Shown here: one piece after another, positions 40,732-49,321 of the stretch
Layout: each line of letters opens with the position of its first letter
Position numbering within the stretch: the stretch's first letter is position 1
Assembly (NCBI GenBank): GCA_964568455.1
Contig: CAZMPJ010000001.1
Coordinates: forward strand, 310,001-374,000
Length of the DNA: 64,000 bases
From: CAZMPJ01 sp964568455
GTDB lineage: Bacteria; Margulisbacteria; WOR-1; O2-12-FULL-45-9
Direction of reading: 5' to 3'
Program-made: the position numbers and the translations under genes
Notes under the pieces: generated by a model
What the model saw: the letters and a program-made list of their open reading frames with translations, nothing else
The model's database searches: none
Told to the model about the DNA's origin: nothing

Positions 40732-42117
40732 ATGATTAAATTTGGAACTGATGGTTGGCGGGCGATAATTTCAGAAGAGTTTACTTTTGCTAATGTTAGA
40801 AAGGTAGCCAAGGCGATTGCTTTATATTTAATTAACCATGGTTTTTCCGACAAGCCAATAATCATCGGTTATGATGCTAGGTTTCTCGCCGATGCATTTG
40901 CCAGAGAAATGGCTAAAGTTTTAGAAGCAGCAGGGATTAATTCGTTTTTAACTGAACGTGATATTCCCACCCCAATCGTAGCTTGGGAGGTCCGAGATAA
41001 AAAAGCAGCTGGTGCTATTGTTTTAACTGCGTCGCATAACCCTCCGGAATATTGCGGTATAAAATTTATTCCCGACTATGCTGGTCCGGCCGATGAAAGT
41101 ATTACCAAAGAACTGCAAGAAAATTCAAATAAAGATATTGAACTGCCAAAACCAGCTAAGCGAGGTACTTGCGAAAGGTTTGAGCCTCGTGAACGCTATT
41201 TTAAATATATAGAAAAGTTTATTGATAAGGATTTAATTAAGAAAGCAAAATTAAAAGTTATTTATGACCCTATGTATGGGGTAGGTCGTGGTTACATGGA
41301 TATGTTGTTGCAGGAATTTGGTTGTAAGGTCGAAGTAATTCATGGTTATCGCGATGTTTTGTTCGGCGGCCAAAATCCAGAGCCAGATGATGAATATCTG
41401 GAAGAGTTAAAAGAAAAAGTAGTAAAACTTAAAGCCCAGGTTGGCTTAGCTAATGATGGAGATGCTGATCGCTTTGGCATTGTTGATGAACAAGGAAAAT
41501 TCCTAAGCCCAAACCAGATTTTACCCTTAGTATTTAATTATTTGATTACTGAAAAAGGTTTTACTGGCTCAGTAGTGCGTTCAGTTGCAACTTCAAGTTT
41601 TGTTGACCGCATTGCTAAAAAACATAAAATTAAAGTGCATGAAACTCCGGTAGGCTTTAAACATATTGCTAAAATTATGATGGCTGAAGATGTGATTGTG
41701 GGTGGAGAAGAAAGTGGGGGTCTTTCAATTAAAGGACATGTTCCAGAAAAAGATGGTTTATTGGCTGATCTTTTAATTGTTGAAATGTTAGCTAAGAAAA
41801 AACTTCCATTGTCTAGGCTTTGGAAAAACTTAACCAGTGAATACGGAGAAGTTTATACTGGTAAAACAAATTTAAAATTAAACGATAAAACTAAAAAAGC
41901 ATTAATGGATAAATTAAATAATGATGCACCAAAGAAGGTTGCCGGCCTAAAAGTTGAAACTGTTAATAAGCTTGATGGCGTAAAGTTAATTTTAGAAGAT
42001 GGTAGTTGGGTATTGGCTCGACCGTCAGGAACCGAGCCTTTAGTGCGAATTTATGTGGAATCAGATAAATCCGAAAAGCTAACTGCCATTGGTGAAGCGA
42101 TAGCTAATCTAGTATAA
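40732..42117 (+). CDS. phosphoglucomutase/phosphomannomutase
   Basis: 461-aa alpha-D-phosphohexomutase. It begins MIKFGTDGWRAII, with the phosphoserine loop TASHNPPEYCGIK near residue 102, the magnesium loop NDGDADRFG near 242, the sugar-binding GGEESGGL and the C-terminal RPSGTEPLVRIYVE phosphate site. It interconverts hexose 1- and 6-phosphates and would feed the sugar-nucleotide pathways seen at 1-8.7 kb. ATG 40732 is chosen over GTG 40726 because AAAGGA (40717-40722) is then 9 bp away instead of 3. Confidence 0.9.
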   Translation: MIKFGTDGWRAIISEEFTFANVRKVAKAIALYLINHGFSDKPIIIGYDARFLADAFAREMAKVLEAAGINSFLTERDIPTPIVAWEVRDKKAAGAIVLTASHNPPEYCGIKFIPDYAGPADESITKELQENSNKDIELPKPAKRGTCERFEPRERYFKYIEKFIDKDLIKKAKLKVIYDPMYGVGRGYMDMLLQEFGCKVEVIHGYRDVLFGGQNPEPDDEYLEELKEKVVKLKAQVGLANDGDADRFGIVDEQGKFLSPNQILPLVFNYLITEKGFTGSVVRSVATSSFVDRIAKKHKIKVHETPVGFKHIAKIMMAEDVIVGGEESGGLSIKGHVPEKDGLLADLLIVEMLAKKKLPLSRLWKNLTSEYGEVYTGKTNLKLNDKTKKALMDKLNNDAPKKVAGLKVETVNKLDGVKLILEDGSWVLARPSGTEPLVRIYVESDKSEKLTAIGEAIANLV

Positions 42118-42137
42118 TAGTATAGAGGTAAATAAAC

Positions 42138-42698
42138 ATGGCTAAAAAGAAGAAAACCGCTAAGAAAAAAGTTTCAGGCAAGATCATCATGAACAAGGTT
42201 GAGTTTGACCGCGCATTAAAGAGATTAGCCCATAATATTGTTGAGGCTAATGGCGGAGCAGAAAATTTAGTTTTAATTGGTATTATGCAGCGAGGGGTTC
42301 CTTTGGCAGAACGGATTGGGGAAATTATTGAAAAACAGGAAGAAGTTAAAGTTCCAGTTGGCGCCCTAGATGTTTCCCTTTATCGCGATGATTTAACCCA
42401 AAAAGGTGAATATATTGAAGTTAGAAAATCAGATGTCTCTTTTACTATTGACGGTAAAATTGTAATTTTAGTTGACGATGTTATTTATGCTGGTAGAACT
42501 GCTCGGGCAGCTTTGGATGGTTTAAAAGATTATGGCCGCGCTAAAAAAGTTCAGTTACTGGCTTTAGTTGATCGGGGACATCGCGAGCTTCCGATTCAGC
42601 CAGACTTTACGGGTAAAGTGCTCCCAACCGCTAAAACAGAGAATGTCAAAGTTGAAGTTTGTGAAATAGACGGTGTTGACCGTGTTATCATCCAGTGA
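42138..42698 (+). CDS. pyrR: PyrR bifunctional pyrimidine attenuator/uracil phosphoribosyltransferase
   Basis: 186 aa. A Lys-rich extension of about 20 residues precedes the PyrR core, with IGIMQRGVPLAERIG, ALDVSLYRDDL, the PRPP motif VILVDDVIYAGRTARAAL and LVDRGHRELPIQPDF. PyrR binds pyr mRNA in many bacteria and has uracil phosphoribosyltransferase activity. No pyr biosynthesis gene or attenuator is visible nearby, so the enzymatic or a distant regulatory role is likely. It overlaps the helicase gene by 26 bp. Confidence 0.9.
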   Translation: MAKKKKTAKKKVSGKIIMNKVEFDRALKRLAHNIVEANGGAENLVLIGIMQRGVPLAERIGEIIEKQEEVKVPVGALDVSLYRDDLTQKGEYIEVRKSDVSFTIDGKIVILVDDVIYAGRTARAALDGLKDYGRAKKVQLLALVDRGHRELPIQPDFTGKVLPTAKTENVKVEVCEIDGVDRVIIQ

Positions 42699-45501
42699 TG
42701 GCCCGCAATTAATTATTGCCGGGGCCGGAACTGGTAAAACTACGACTATTATCCAGCGTATTGCTGATCTAATTTCCTCAAAAAAAGCTAAGCCCGGTGA
42801 AATATTAGCCCTTACTTTTACGGATAAAGCTGCTGAAGAAATGGAAGTAAGGGTTGACCAGCTGGTGCCTTATGGTTATGTAGATGTTTCAATTTCCACT
42901 TTCCATGCTTTTGGGGATAGGGTGCTTAGAGAACACGCGATTGATTTAGGTTTAACCTCTGATTATCGAGTGCTTTCTGTTGCCGAGCAGTTAGTTTTTT
43001 TTCGTGAACATATTTTTAAATTTCCCTTAAAACAGTATAAATCTTTAAGTGATCCCACTCGGCATATTGAAGCCTTGCTTTCGGCTATTTCGCGGCTGCA
43101 GGATGAGGATATCAGCTTCCAAGAATATCTTAAATGGGCTAAATTGAAAAAAGATAAGCAACACATAGAAATAGCCCAAATTTATAAAAAATACCAGGAA
43201 CTAAAAGCAGCTAAAGGGCTTATGGATTTTGCTGACCAGGTTGGTTTAGTTTTAAAGCTGTTTAGAAAAAAGCCTAAGGTGCTGAAAAAATTTCAGGAAA
43301 AATACAAATATATCTTAGTCGACGAATTTCAAGACACAAATCATGCTCAATTTGAATTATTAAGGCTATTGGTTGGTAAAAAAGCTAATTTAACAGTGGT
43401 GGGAGATGATGACCAGGCAATTTATAAGTTTCGTGGGGCAGCCATTTCCAATATTCTTAATTTTGAAAAAGTTTATAAAAAATCCAAGAAAATTGTCCTG
43501 ACCAAAAATTATCGTTCTTCTCAAACTATTTTAGATACAGCTTATCGGTTAATTCGGCATAACAATCCGGACCGCTTAGAAATTAAAGCCAAGATAAACA
43601 AAAAGCTAAAGGCTGTGGCAGATATTCCTAATAAAAAGGTTGTGCATTTACATTATGATAAAGTGACGTCAGAAGCAGACGGAGTGGCTGCGATCATTAA
43701 AGAAAAAGGCTATAAATACTCTGATTGTGCTATTTTAGTGCGGGCTAATGCGGATGCAGAGCCATTTAGACGGGCTTTAAATATGCAGGGTATTTTGCAT
43801 AAATCGCCTAATGAACAAGGTTTGTATACTTTTCCAGAAGTAAAATTAGCCATTTCTTTTTTGCGGGTGATTGGTGACTTGGCTGATTCTGCCTCACTTT
43901 ATAATTTAGCAGTTTCAGAAATTTATCGATTAAATCCTTTGGACCTGCAAAAAATTAATACCTTTGCCAGCCGCAGAAATTATACTCTCCATCAAGTATT
44001 TAGCCACTTGGATGATGGTGGAGAATATGAAGTTTTAAGCGATATTAAATCCGTAAGCAGGGTTACGATTAAAAAAATCATGGATGATATTAAATATTAT
44101 CTTAATCTGGCTAAAGAAAAGACTACGGGTGAGGTTTTATATGTATTCTTGAAAAAATCTGGCTTCTTAATGCGTTTAACCAAAGAAGAAAGTGTTAGAA
44201 ATGAGCAGCGTTTGAAAAATATTGCTCGGTTTTTTGAAAGGGTAAGGGAGTTTAGGGAAATCGCAGAACACGACCATGTATCTGAATTTATAAAACATTT
44301 AAATGTGATGCGTGAGGCAGGTGAAAATCCTGAAACCGTACTGATAGACGATGATCTGGATGCGGTTAACATTTTAAGTGTGCATAAAGCTAAAGGCTTA
44401 GAGTTTAGAGTTGTATTTATGGTTTGTCTGGTGACAGATAAGTTTCCTGTACGCCATCGCAAAGATCCAATTGAAATTCCACAAGCTTTGTTAAAAGAAG
44501 ATCTTCCTAATAAGGATTTTCATATGCAAGAAGAAAGACGGTTGTTTTATGTAGGTATGACCCGGGCCAAAGAAGAGCTTTATTTAACTTCTGCCTTAGA
44601 TTATGGCGGAAAACGAAGCCGTAAGGTTTCAAGATTTGTGCTAGAAGCTATGGACCAGCCCAAAGCTGACCTGACGGCCATCAAAACTTCTAGTCGTGAT
44701 CAGATTGAATTATTTGCTCCAATTGAAATAGATAATATCCCAATCCTGAAGAAAATTAAAAAAGGTGAACCTTTGCGTTTGAGTTTCTACCAAATTGATG
44801 ATTATTTAACTTGTCCTTTAAAATATAAGTACGTGCATCTTTTACGGGTGCCTTTGCTGCCTAATCACGCTATTATTTATGGAGCAGCGCTGCATAATGC
44901 GGTGCAGGTTTACGATAATGCCTGGTTAAAGGGTGGTAAGTTTACCCAGAAAAATTTAATTAATGCCTTGCTTAAAAATTGGTCTTCAGAAGGGTTTATT
45001 TCAAGAGAACATGAAGAAGCCCGCCTGGAAAAAGCCAAGCAAGCTTTGAAATTATTTTATAAGAGCGAGAAAAAATCCAAACGTAAAGTTAAGTCGGTTG
45101 AAGAAAGTTTTTCAATTCCTAAACAAAATATCATTCTTCGCGGCCGTTTTGATCGAGTAGATGAATTAGCAGGTAAAACTTATATTGTTGATTTCAAGTC
45201 TTCAGAAGTTAATAAACCAGAGGACGCTTTAAAACGGGCAAAAAATAACTTACAGCTTTCAATTTATGCTTTAGCTTGGAAGGAAAAGTTTAAAGAGCTG
45301 CCGCATCGCTTAGAATTATATTTTCTCGAATCCGGCTTAATTGGCTCAGTAGAAAAAACCGAAAAAGATATTGATAAAGCTTGGGATAAAGTTCTAAAAG
45401 TGGAAGAGGGTGTTAGAAAGTCAAATTTTGTAGCCACTCCAAATTATCGTTCTTGTTCTTATTGTGCTTATAATGAGATTTGTCCAGCTTCAGCAGCTTA
45501 A
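42673..45501 (+). CDS. UvrD-type helicase with C-terminal RecB-like Fe-S nuclease domain
   Basis: 942-aa superfamily 1A helicase. Walker A AGAGTGKTTT near residues 16-25, motif II VDEFQDTN, GDDDQAIYKFRGA, KNYRSSQTIL, SVHKAKGLEF and VGMTRAKEELYL are all present. From about residue 700 a PD-(D/E)XK nuclease follows (GAALHNAV, RGRFDRVD, IVDFKSSE) with four cysteines (YLTCP near 716 and CSYCAYNEIC near 926-935) placed as in AddB/Cas4 iron-sulfur nucleases. The GTG start leaves no Q-motif upstream of Walker A, and an in-frame stop lies just before it. Probably a double-strand-break or repair nuclease. Confidence 0.85.
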   Translation: MLTVLSSSDGPQLIIAGAGTGKTTTIIQRIADLISSKKAKPGEILALTFTDKAAEEMEVRVDQLVPYGYVDVSISTFHAFGDRVLREHAIDLGLTSDYRVLSVAEQLVFFREHIFKFPLKQYKSLSDPTRHIEALLSAISRLQDEDISFQEYLKWAKLKKDKQHIEIAQIYKKYQELKAAKGLMDFADQVGLVLKLFRKKPKVLKKFQEKYKYILVDEFQDTNHAQFELLRLLVGKKANLTVVGDDDQAIYKFRGAAISNILNFEKVYKKSKKIVLTKNYRSSQTILDTAYRLIRHNNPDRLEIKAKINKKLKAVADIPNKKVVHLHYDKVTSEADGVAAIIKEKGYKYSDCAILVRANADAEPFRRALNMQGILHKSPNEQGLYTFPEVKLAISFLRVIGDLADSASLYNLAVSEIYRLNPLDLQKINTFASRRNYTLHQVFSHLDDGGEYEVLSDIKSVSRVTIKKIMDDIKYYLNLAKEKTTGEVLYVFLKKSGFLMRLTKEESVRNEQRLKNIARFFERVREFREIAEHDHVSEFIKHLNVMREAGENPETVLIDDDLDAVNILSVHKAKGLEFRVVFMVCLVTDKFPVRHRKDPIEIPQALLKEDLPNKDFHMQEERRLFYVGMTRAKEELYLTSALDYGGKRSRKVSRFVLEAMDQPKADLTAIKTSSRDQIELFAPIEIDNIPILKKIKKGEPLRLSFYQIDDYLTCPLKYKYVHLLRVPLLPNHAIIYGAALHNAVQVYDNAWLKGGKFTQKNLINALLKNWSSEGFISREHEEARLEKAKQALKLFYKSEKKSKRKVKSVEESFSIPKQNIILRGRFDRVDELAGKTYIVDFKSSEVNKPEDALKRAKNNLQLSIYALAWKEKFKELPHRLELYFLESGLIGSVEKTEKDIDKAWDKVLKVEEGVRKSNFVATPNYRSCSYCAYNEICPASAA

Positions 45502-46538
45502 TCTTTAAGCGGTAAAGTTTCTTGTGGTTTAATTTCCAGCGATTCTAATTTGTCACCAAATTTACCCAAACGTTTTTCTGTATTGTCATAGCTGCCAGAA
45601 AGATTTTTAAGATGAGTGCCCATTTTTTGGAAATCATCGGTTACACGGGCAAAGTCGCCTTCTAGTCGAGAAATGTTTTTTAAGATTTCCTGAGCGCGTT
45701 CTTCAATCCGCATTCCTCGCAGGCCCATTAAAATAGTTTGCAAATAACCATAAAAGGAGTTTGGTGAGACAGGAATTACTTTACTATCAATGGCATATTT
45801 AAACAGGCTTTTTTCGTCCTCTAAATTTTCATCCTTAATGATTACTTCGTAATAGACATTTTCAGCTGGGATATACATTAGCGCAAAATCAAAGGTTCCT
45901 TCATCAGGTAAAATGTATTTTCCTGCAATAGCATCAATATGTTTTTTGACGTCTCGAATAAAGATCTTTTTAGCGCTAATTTTTTCTGTTTCGCTTTTCG
46001 CCTGGATCACTTTTTTAAAGTTTTCCAGCGGAAATTTTGAATCAACCGGTACCATGCCATCTTTTAGTTTTATGACTGCGTCAACAATTTCCCGGCTTTT
46101 AAAACGATGCTGTAGTGTATAACGGGAAGTAGGCAGAATCTGTTTTAAAAGGTCAGATAGAAAATATTCGCCGATGCCGCCTCTGATTTTTGGTGCTCTT
46201 AGAATATCTTGTAATGAGGCAATATCTTTTGCCACTTCATTTACTTGTTTTGTGGATTCTTGAACTTCTCCAAGTCGGCCATAAACATCTTTTATGGCTA
46301 AAGCAGCTTTGTCCAATCGATCTGTGGTAGAGTCTTTTAACTTTTGGATATTTGTATTAAAGTCTGAGTTTACTTTTTGCAGAATATTTTGTTGATTAAG
46401 AAAGTTTTCCATTTGCTTTTGCATAAGCTCAACGACCTTATCTTGCATAACGTTGTCTTTGTTTTGGTTAAGTTTTAGGAACAAGAAAATAACCGCAACT
46501 AAGGTTAAGATAGAGGTGATTATGGCTAAGATTTCCAT
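45498..46538 (-). CDS. rmuC: DNA recombination protein RmuC
   Basis: 346 aa. One N-terminal membrane segment (about residues 4-22) and a long coiled coil (about 25-110) precede the RmuC nuclease-like domain, with GGIGEYFLSDLLKQILP, VDSKFPLENF, and MYIPAENVYYEVI followed by SPNSFYGYLQTI. RmuC limits DNA inversions in E. coli. It converges with the helicase gene (4-bp overlap at the stops), and the two repair functions may be associated. Its ATG lies 6 bp after TGATATAAT. Confidence 0.88.
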   Translation of the reverse strand: MEILAIITSILTLVAVIFLFLKLNQNKDNVMQDKVVELMQKQMENFLNQQNILQKVNSDFNTNIQKLKDSTTDRLDKAALAIKDVYGRLGEVQESTKQVNEVAKDIASLQDILRAPKIRGGIGEYFLSDLLKQILPTSRYTLQHRFKSREIVDAVIKLKDGMVPVDSKFPLENFKKVIQAKSETEKISAKKIFIRDVKKHIDAIAGKYILPDEGTFDFALMYIPAENVYYEVIIKDENLEDEKSLFKYAIDSKVIPVSPNSFYGYLQTILMGLRGMRIEERAQEILKNISRLEGDFARVTDDFQKMGTHLKNLSGSYDNTEKRLGKFGDKLESLEIKPQETLPLKD

Positions 46539-46544
46539 ACCATT

Positions 46545-46573
46545 ATTATATCAGATGTGGTAAAATTTTGTAA
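46545..46573 (-). promoter_or_regulatory. rmuC promoter
   Basis: On the minus strand TTACAA (46568-46573), 17 bp, then TGATATAAT (hexamer 46545-46550), then 6 bp to the ATG. It fully overlaps the divergent promoter at 46558-46566. Confidence 0.55.
46558..46566 (+). promoter_or_regulatory. extended -10 of the divergent barrel-protein gene
   Basis: TGGTAAAAT ends 11 bp before the ATG at 46578. A GTG at 46557 overlaps this element, so that earlier start is unlikely. Confidence 0.5.
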
Positions 46574-46577
46574 GTTT

Positions 46578-47336
46578 ATGAGAAAATTAGTTTTATTTTT
46601 AATCCTGTTAATGGTCTTTATCTCCCCGCTTTTTGCTTTTGAACCGGATGCCATGAAGATTGAAACGGTTAATCTGGAAATTTCAAAGATCAAATCTGAA
46701 ATGGAAAGGCTGGAAGACCGAAAGATGAAATATCCAGCTAAAGCCGCGGTTTATGACGGGCTTTTAGAAGAACATCGAATCAAGCTAGAGAAACTAGAAC
46801 AAGAGTTAATAAATCTGCAAAGTCCACCCGAGATAAGTGTTCCTGTAGAAATTATTCCAGCAACACCTGAAGTTGAAGAAGTTAAGAAAGAAGAACCTTC
46901 GGTAGGGCAGAAATTGCCCTTTGAAATTGGTGGTAATTTTGGTGCATTGGCTGGGGCAACTTGTGTTAATGCAGAAGCTAGATTTGATTTGCCTTATGTT
47001 TTAAAAGCAGCTAACAGTTCTTCTAGAATTTCACTTGGATATGCTTTTGGCCAGGATGATGCAAGAAAGTATGTTCCTTTTTGCGCAGATATTATGCTTA
47101 ATCTTCCTCCAGGAAAAATAACAGGCATGGATAATTATCTAGGAGTTGGTCTGAATTATGTAGTTATTACCTCTGGCCGGGTAGCCGGAACAATTGGTGG
47201 TCAGATGTTTTATGGGGTGGAGGCAGAGGGGTTTGGGGGTAAGTTATTTGGTGAGCTAGGCTATGGCATACTTCGGACTGGTTTTAGCTCTTCTCACAAA
47301 GGCGTTACCTTATTAATTGGCTTTAGAAAAAGCTAA
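46578..47336 (+). CDS. exported coiled-coil/beta-barrel protein, paralogue of the next gene
   Basis: 252 aa. A signal peptide (MRKLVLFLILLMVFISPLFA) is followed by a charged coiled coil (about residues 35-75), a Pro/Glu linker and a C-terminal Gly/aromatic-rich region of alternating strands, such as GMDNYLGVGLNYVVI and GTIGGQMFYGVEAEGFGG. The last region aligns by eye with the protein encoded at 47399. It is probably an outer-membrane or periplasmic barrel. The start at 46578 gives a clean signal peptide. No recognised family. Confidence 0.65.
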   Translation: MRKLVLFLILLMVFISPLFAFEPDAMKIETVNLEISKIKSEMERLEDRKMKYPAKAAVYDGLLEEHRIKLEKLEQELINLQSPPEISVPVEIIPATPEVEEVKKEEPSVGQKLPFEIGGNFGALAGATCVNAEARFDLPYVLKAANSSSRISLGYAFGQDDARKYVPFCADIMLNLPPGKITGMDNYLGVGLNYVVITSGRVAGTIGGQMFYGVEAEGFGGKLFGELGYGILRTGFSSSHKGVTLLIGFRKS

Positions 47337-47343
47337 ATAATGC

Positions 47344-47371
47344 TTGACAAGATGCATAACTAAGCTATAAT
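47344..47371 (+). promoter_or_regulatory. sigma-70 consensus promoter
   Basis: TTGACA (47344-47349), 16 bp, TATAAT (47366-47371): both hexamers are perfect. A strong ribosome site GGGGGTG (47385-47391) follows. This suggests high expression of the downstream exported protein. Confidence 0.85.
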
Positions 47372-47398
47372 CACAAACAAGAAAGGGGGTGAAATATT

Positions 47399-48196
47399 TT
47401 GAAGAAAATTATTGCTTTAATTGCTGTTTTAGCATTTGTTATTACAATTGCTAGTACCGTTTACGCACAAGTTGATAATCGAGCTCCTGCTGCGAAGTTA
47501 GCTTCTGGCAGAGCTTATCTAAAGTTATTAGATCAAAAGATTATCAAATACCGAAACTTGGGCAACAATGCGATGGTGAAAAAGTTACAGGCTCAGAAAA
47601 AGGGCACCATTGCAAGAATGAAGGTCTGGAAAGCACAAGCTGCTTCTCCAGGATCTGTTGCTCCAGCGCCACCTCCACCGCCTCCAGTAGCAGTGAGACC
47701 AGCAGCCGCACCTGGTGCGGGATTGTTTGGTTTGGGTCTATTGACCTCTGCTGATATTGGTTACATTGGTGGACAAGGCAGCACTGCATCAATCCTACTT
47801 GGTGGATCATTGGTTCTTGCTGATCCGCTAGCATCTGGAACCTGGATTGGTCTTTCTGCAGACGCTGTTGAGTATAAGGTTGGTCTTGGTTTAACCTATG
47901 GTAAAGATTATGCTGATGTCACCATGAACGCTGTTTATGTAAGCGCAGATGGAATCCTTAATCTGCCTGCAGAATGGATGGGTGGTATCGATTCTTACCT
48001 AGGAACCCAGGTTAACTATCCAGTTTACAAGTCTGATGTATCTGGAACGATTGGTGGACTTGTTTATGCTGGGATCAAAGGAGATGTTGGTCTTGGTGGA
48101 GACAGTTATGCTGAGGTTGGCTACGGCGCAATCCGCAGAACTGGAAATTCAACCAAGGGTATAGACGTCAAGGTTGGTCAAGAAATTCTGTTATAA
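47399..48196 (+). CDS. exported barrel-like protein with TTG start
   Basis: 265 aa. The TTG at 47399 is the best start. GGGGGTG lies 7 bp upstream, and the protein then opens with a signal peptide MKKIIALIAVLAFVITIAS ending before AQVDN. A basic helical segment (about residues 30-75), a proline run (APPPPPPVAVRP) and a Gly-rich beta region follow, including GGIDSYLGTQVNYPVY and SGTIGGLVYAGIKGD, which mirror the preceding gene. A likely abundant outer-membrane barrel, given the perfect promoter. Function unknown. Confidence 0.7.
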   Translation: MKKIIALIAVLAFVITIASTVYAQVDNRAPAAKLASGRAYLKLLDQKIIKYRNLGNNAMVKKLQAQKKGTIARMKVWKAQAASPGSVAPAPPPPPPVAVRPAAAPGAGLFGLGLLTSADIGYIGGQGSTASILLGGSLVLADPLASGTWIGLSADAVEYKVGLGLTYGKDYADVTMNAVYVSADGILNLPAEWMGGIDSYLGTQVNYPVYKSDVSGTIGGLVYAGIKGDVGLGGDSYAEVGYGAIRRTGNSTKGIDVKVGQEILL

Positions 48197-48201
48197 AAGT
48201 A

Positions 48202-48261
48202 TAGGGCCCCAAATTTTCTAAAGGAAACAAGGTTACTTTAGGGGATCGGGCCCTAACTTTT
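48202..48261. terminator. terminator hairpin between convergent genes
   Basis: TAGGGCCC (48202-48209) pairs with GGGCCCTA (48248-48255), with inner pairing CTAAAG/CTTTAG, followed by a T run. Its right part overlaps the last codons of the minus-strand mtaB-like gene. Confidence 0.75.
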
Positions 48262-49321
48262 TTGTTTTGACCCGTATAAAATTAGTGGTGAGGCCTTCGC
48301 CAGTTTTTTCAATTAAAACTTCAACTTCTTTGTTTAGATATTTAGCAGCGAATTCTTGCATATATTTATTTCTTAACACTTCTAGTTGTTTTACCCTTTG
48401 TTTTATTGTTTTAGGATTAATCTGGCCAGGTAATTCTGCAGCTTTGGTTCCTGATCTTTTTGAATAGGGGAAAATATGGATACGGCTAAATTTTACTTGA
48501 TTAACTAAATTAAGGGTGTTTTGAAACTGTTCTTCTGTTTCATTTGGAAAACCAACAATAATATCAGTTGAAACCCCGCATGTCGGTATTTTAGACCTTA
48601 TAGTTTCAACCTGTTTAATAAAATCTTCTCGAGTATAGTTTCTGTTCATAGCCTTTAAAACTTCATTATCTCCGCTTTGAAGTGGGATATGAAGGAAATC
48701 ACATACCTTCGGTGTATCTGCTATACAATTGATCAATTCTTTGGTTAAATACATTGGTTCTATTGAGCTTAGACGGATGCGAAGGAGGGAAGGGATGGAA
48801 TTTAGATCGTGGAGGACTGAACATAGAGCACTGGAACCATAAGTTCCTAAATTTATGCCAGTTAAAATAATTTCTCTAGCACCAGCTTTTACTAAATCTT
48901 TTGCTTCCTGGATAACTTGATTAGAAGGTTTACATTTAATTTTCCCGCGAGCAAAAGGAACAATGCAGTAAGTGCAAAAATTTTCACAACCATCCTGGAT
49001 CATTAAATTCATGCGTACTCTGGGTACCTTTTTGAATTCTAAAGATTTGAAGGAAGGGGGTTTTAAAAATTCAGCCTCTGGGAATGCTTCTTGCAGTTCT
49101 TTTTTCTTTAAATTAACCATACAGCCGGTGACAATTATCTTTTGTCCGCCGGAGGCGGATTTATTTTCTCTTATTGCTCTTCTTATTGCTTGTCTGGATT
49201 TTCTTTCTGCATCATGTGTAACCATGCAAGTATTAATAATCAGGTTTGAGGTTTGACATTGCAGCGCAGCTGTCTGATATTGATTTGCTCTGCAGCCAAA
49301 CGTTTTATTGTTCGTACTCAT
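48233..49321 (-). CDS. mtaB: MtaB-like tRNA methylthiotransferase (radical SAM)
   Basis: 362-aa MiaB-family enzyme, probably adding the methylthio group to t6A37 of tRNA. The N-terminal UPF0004 domain has its three cluster cysteines in TFGCRANQY, INTCMVT and VTGCMV. The radical SAM motif is GCENFCTYCIVPFARG. The usual size is about 430 aa. Loops of the N-terminal domain are shortened and the C-terminal TRAM part is abbreviated. A TCCGCC/GGCGGA palindrome is built into the frame (encoding SASGGQ). It is last in the heat-shock operon and overlaps rsmE by 17 bp. Confidence 0.85.
   Translation of the reverse strand: MSTNNKTFGCRANQYQTAALQCQTSNLIINTCMVTHDAERKSRQAIRRAIRENKSASGGQKIIVTGCMVNLKKKELQEAFPEAEFLKPPSFKSLEFKKVPRVRMNLMIQDGCENFCTYCIVPFARGKIKCKPSNQVIQEAKDLVKAGAREIILTGINLGTYGSSALCSVLHDLNSIPSLLRIRLSSIEPMYLTKELINCIADTPKVCDFLHIPLQSGDNEVLKAMNRNYTREDFIKQVETIRSKIPTCGVSTDIIVGFPNETEEQFQNTLNLVNQVKFSRIHIFPYSKRSGTKAAELPGQINPKTIKQRVKQLEVLRNKYMQEFAAKYLNKEVEVLIEKTGEGLTTNFIRVKTKKLGPDPLK
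49145..49159. repeat. TCCGCC/GGCGGA palindrome inside mtaB
   Basis: TCCGCC-GGA-GGCGGA in an AT-rich context, in frame within mtaB. Same arms as the copies at 16682 and 53031. Confidence 0.65.

Noticed and set aside
42100..42140. TATAAT before pyrR as a promoter, or a pyr attenuator
   Set aside because: The hexamer covers the final codons of the mutase gene, no -35 was seen, and no attenuator hairpin pair is visible.
46557..46577. GTG start for the barrel protein
   Set aside because: It overlaps the extended -10, and the clean signal peptide starts at the ATG at 46578.
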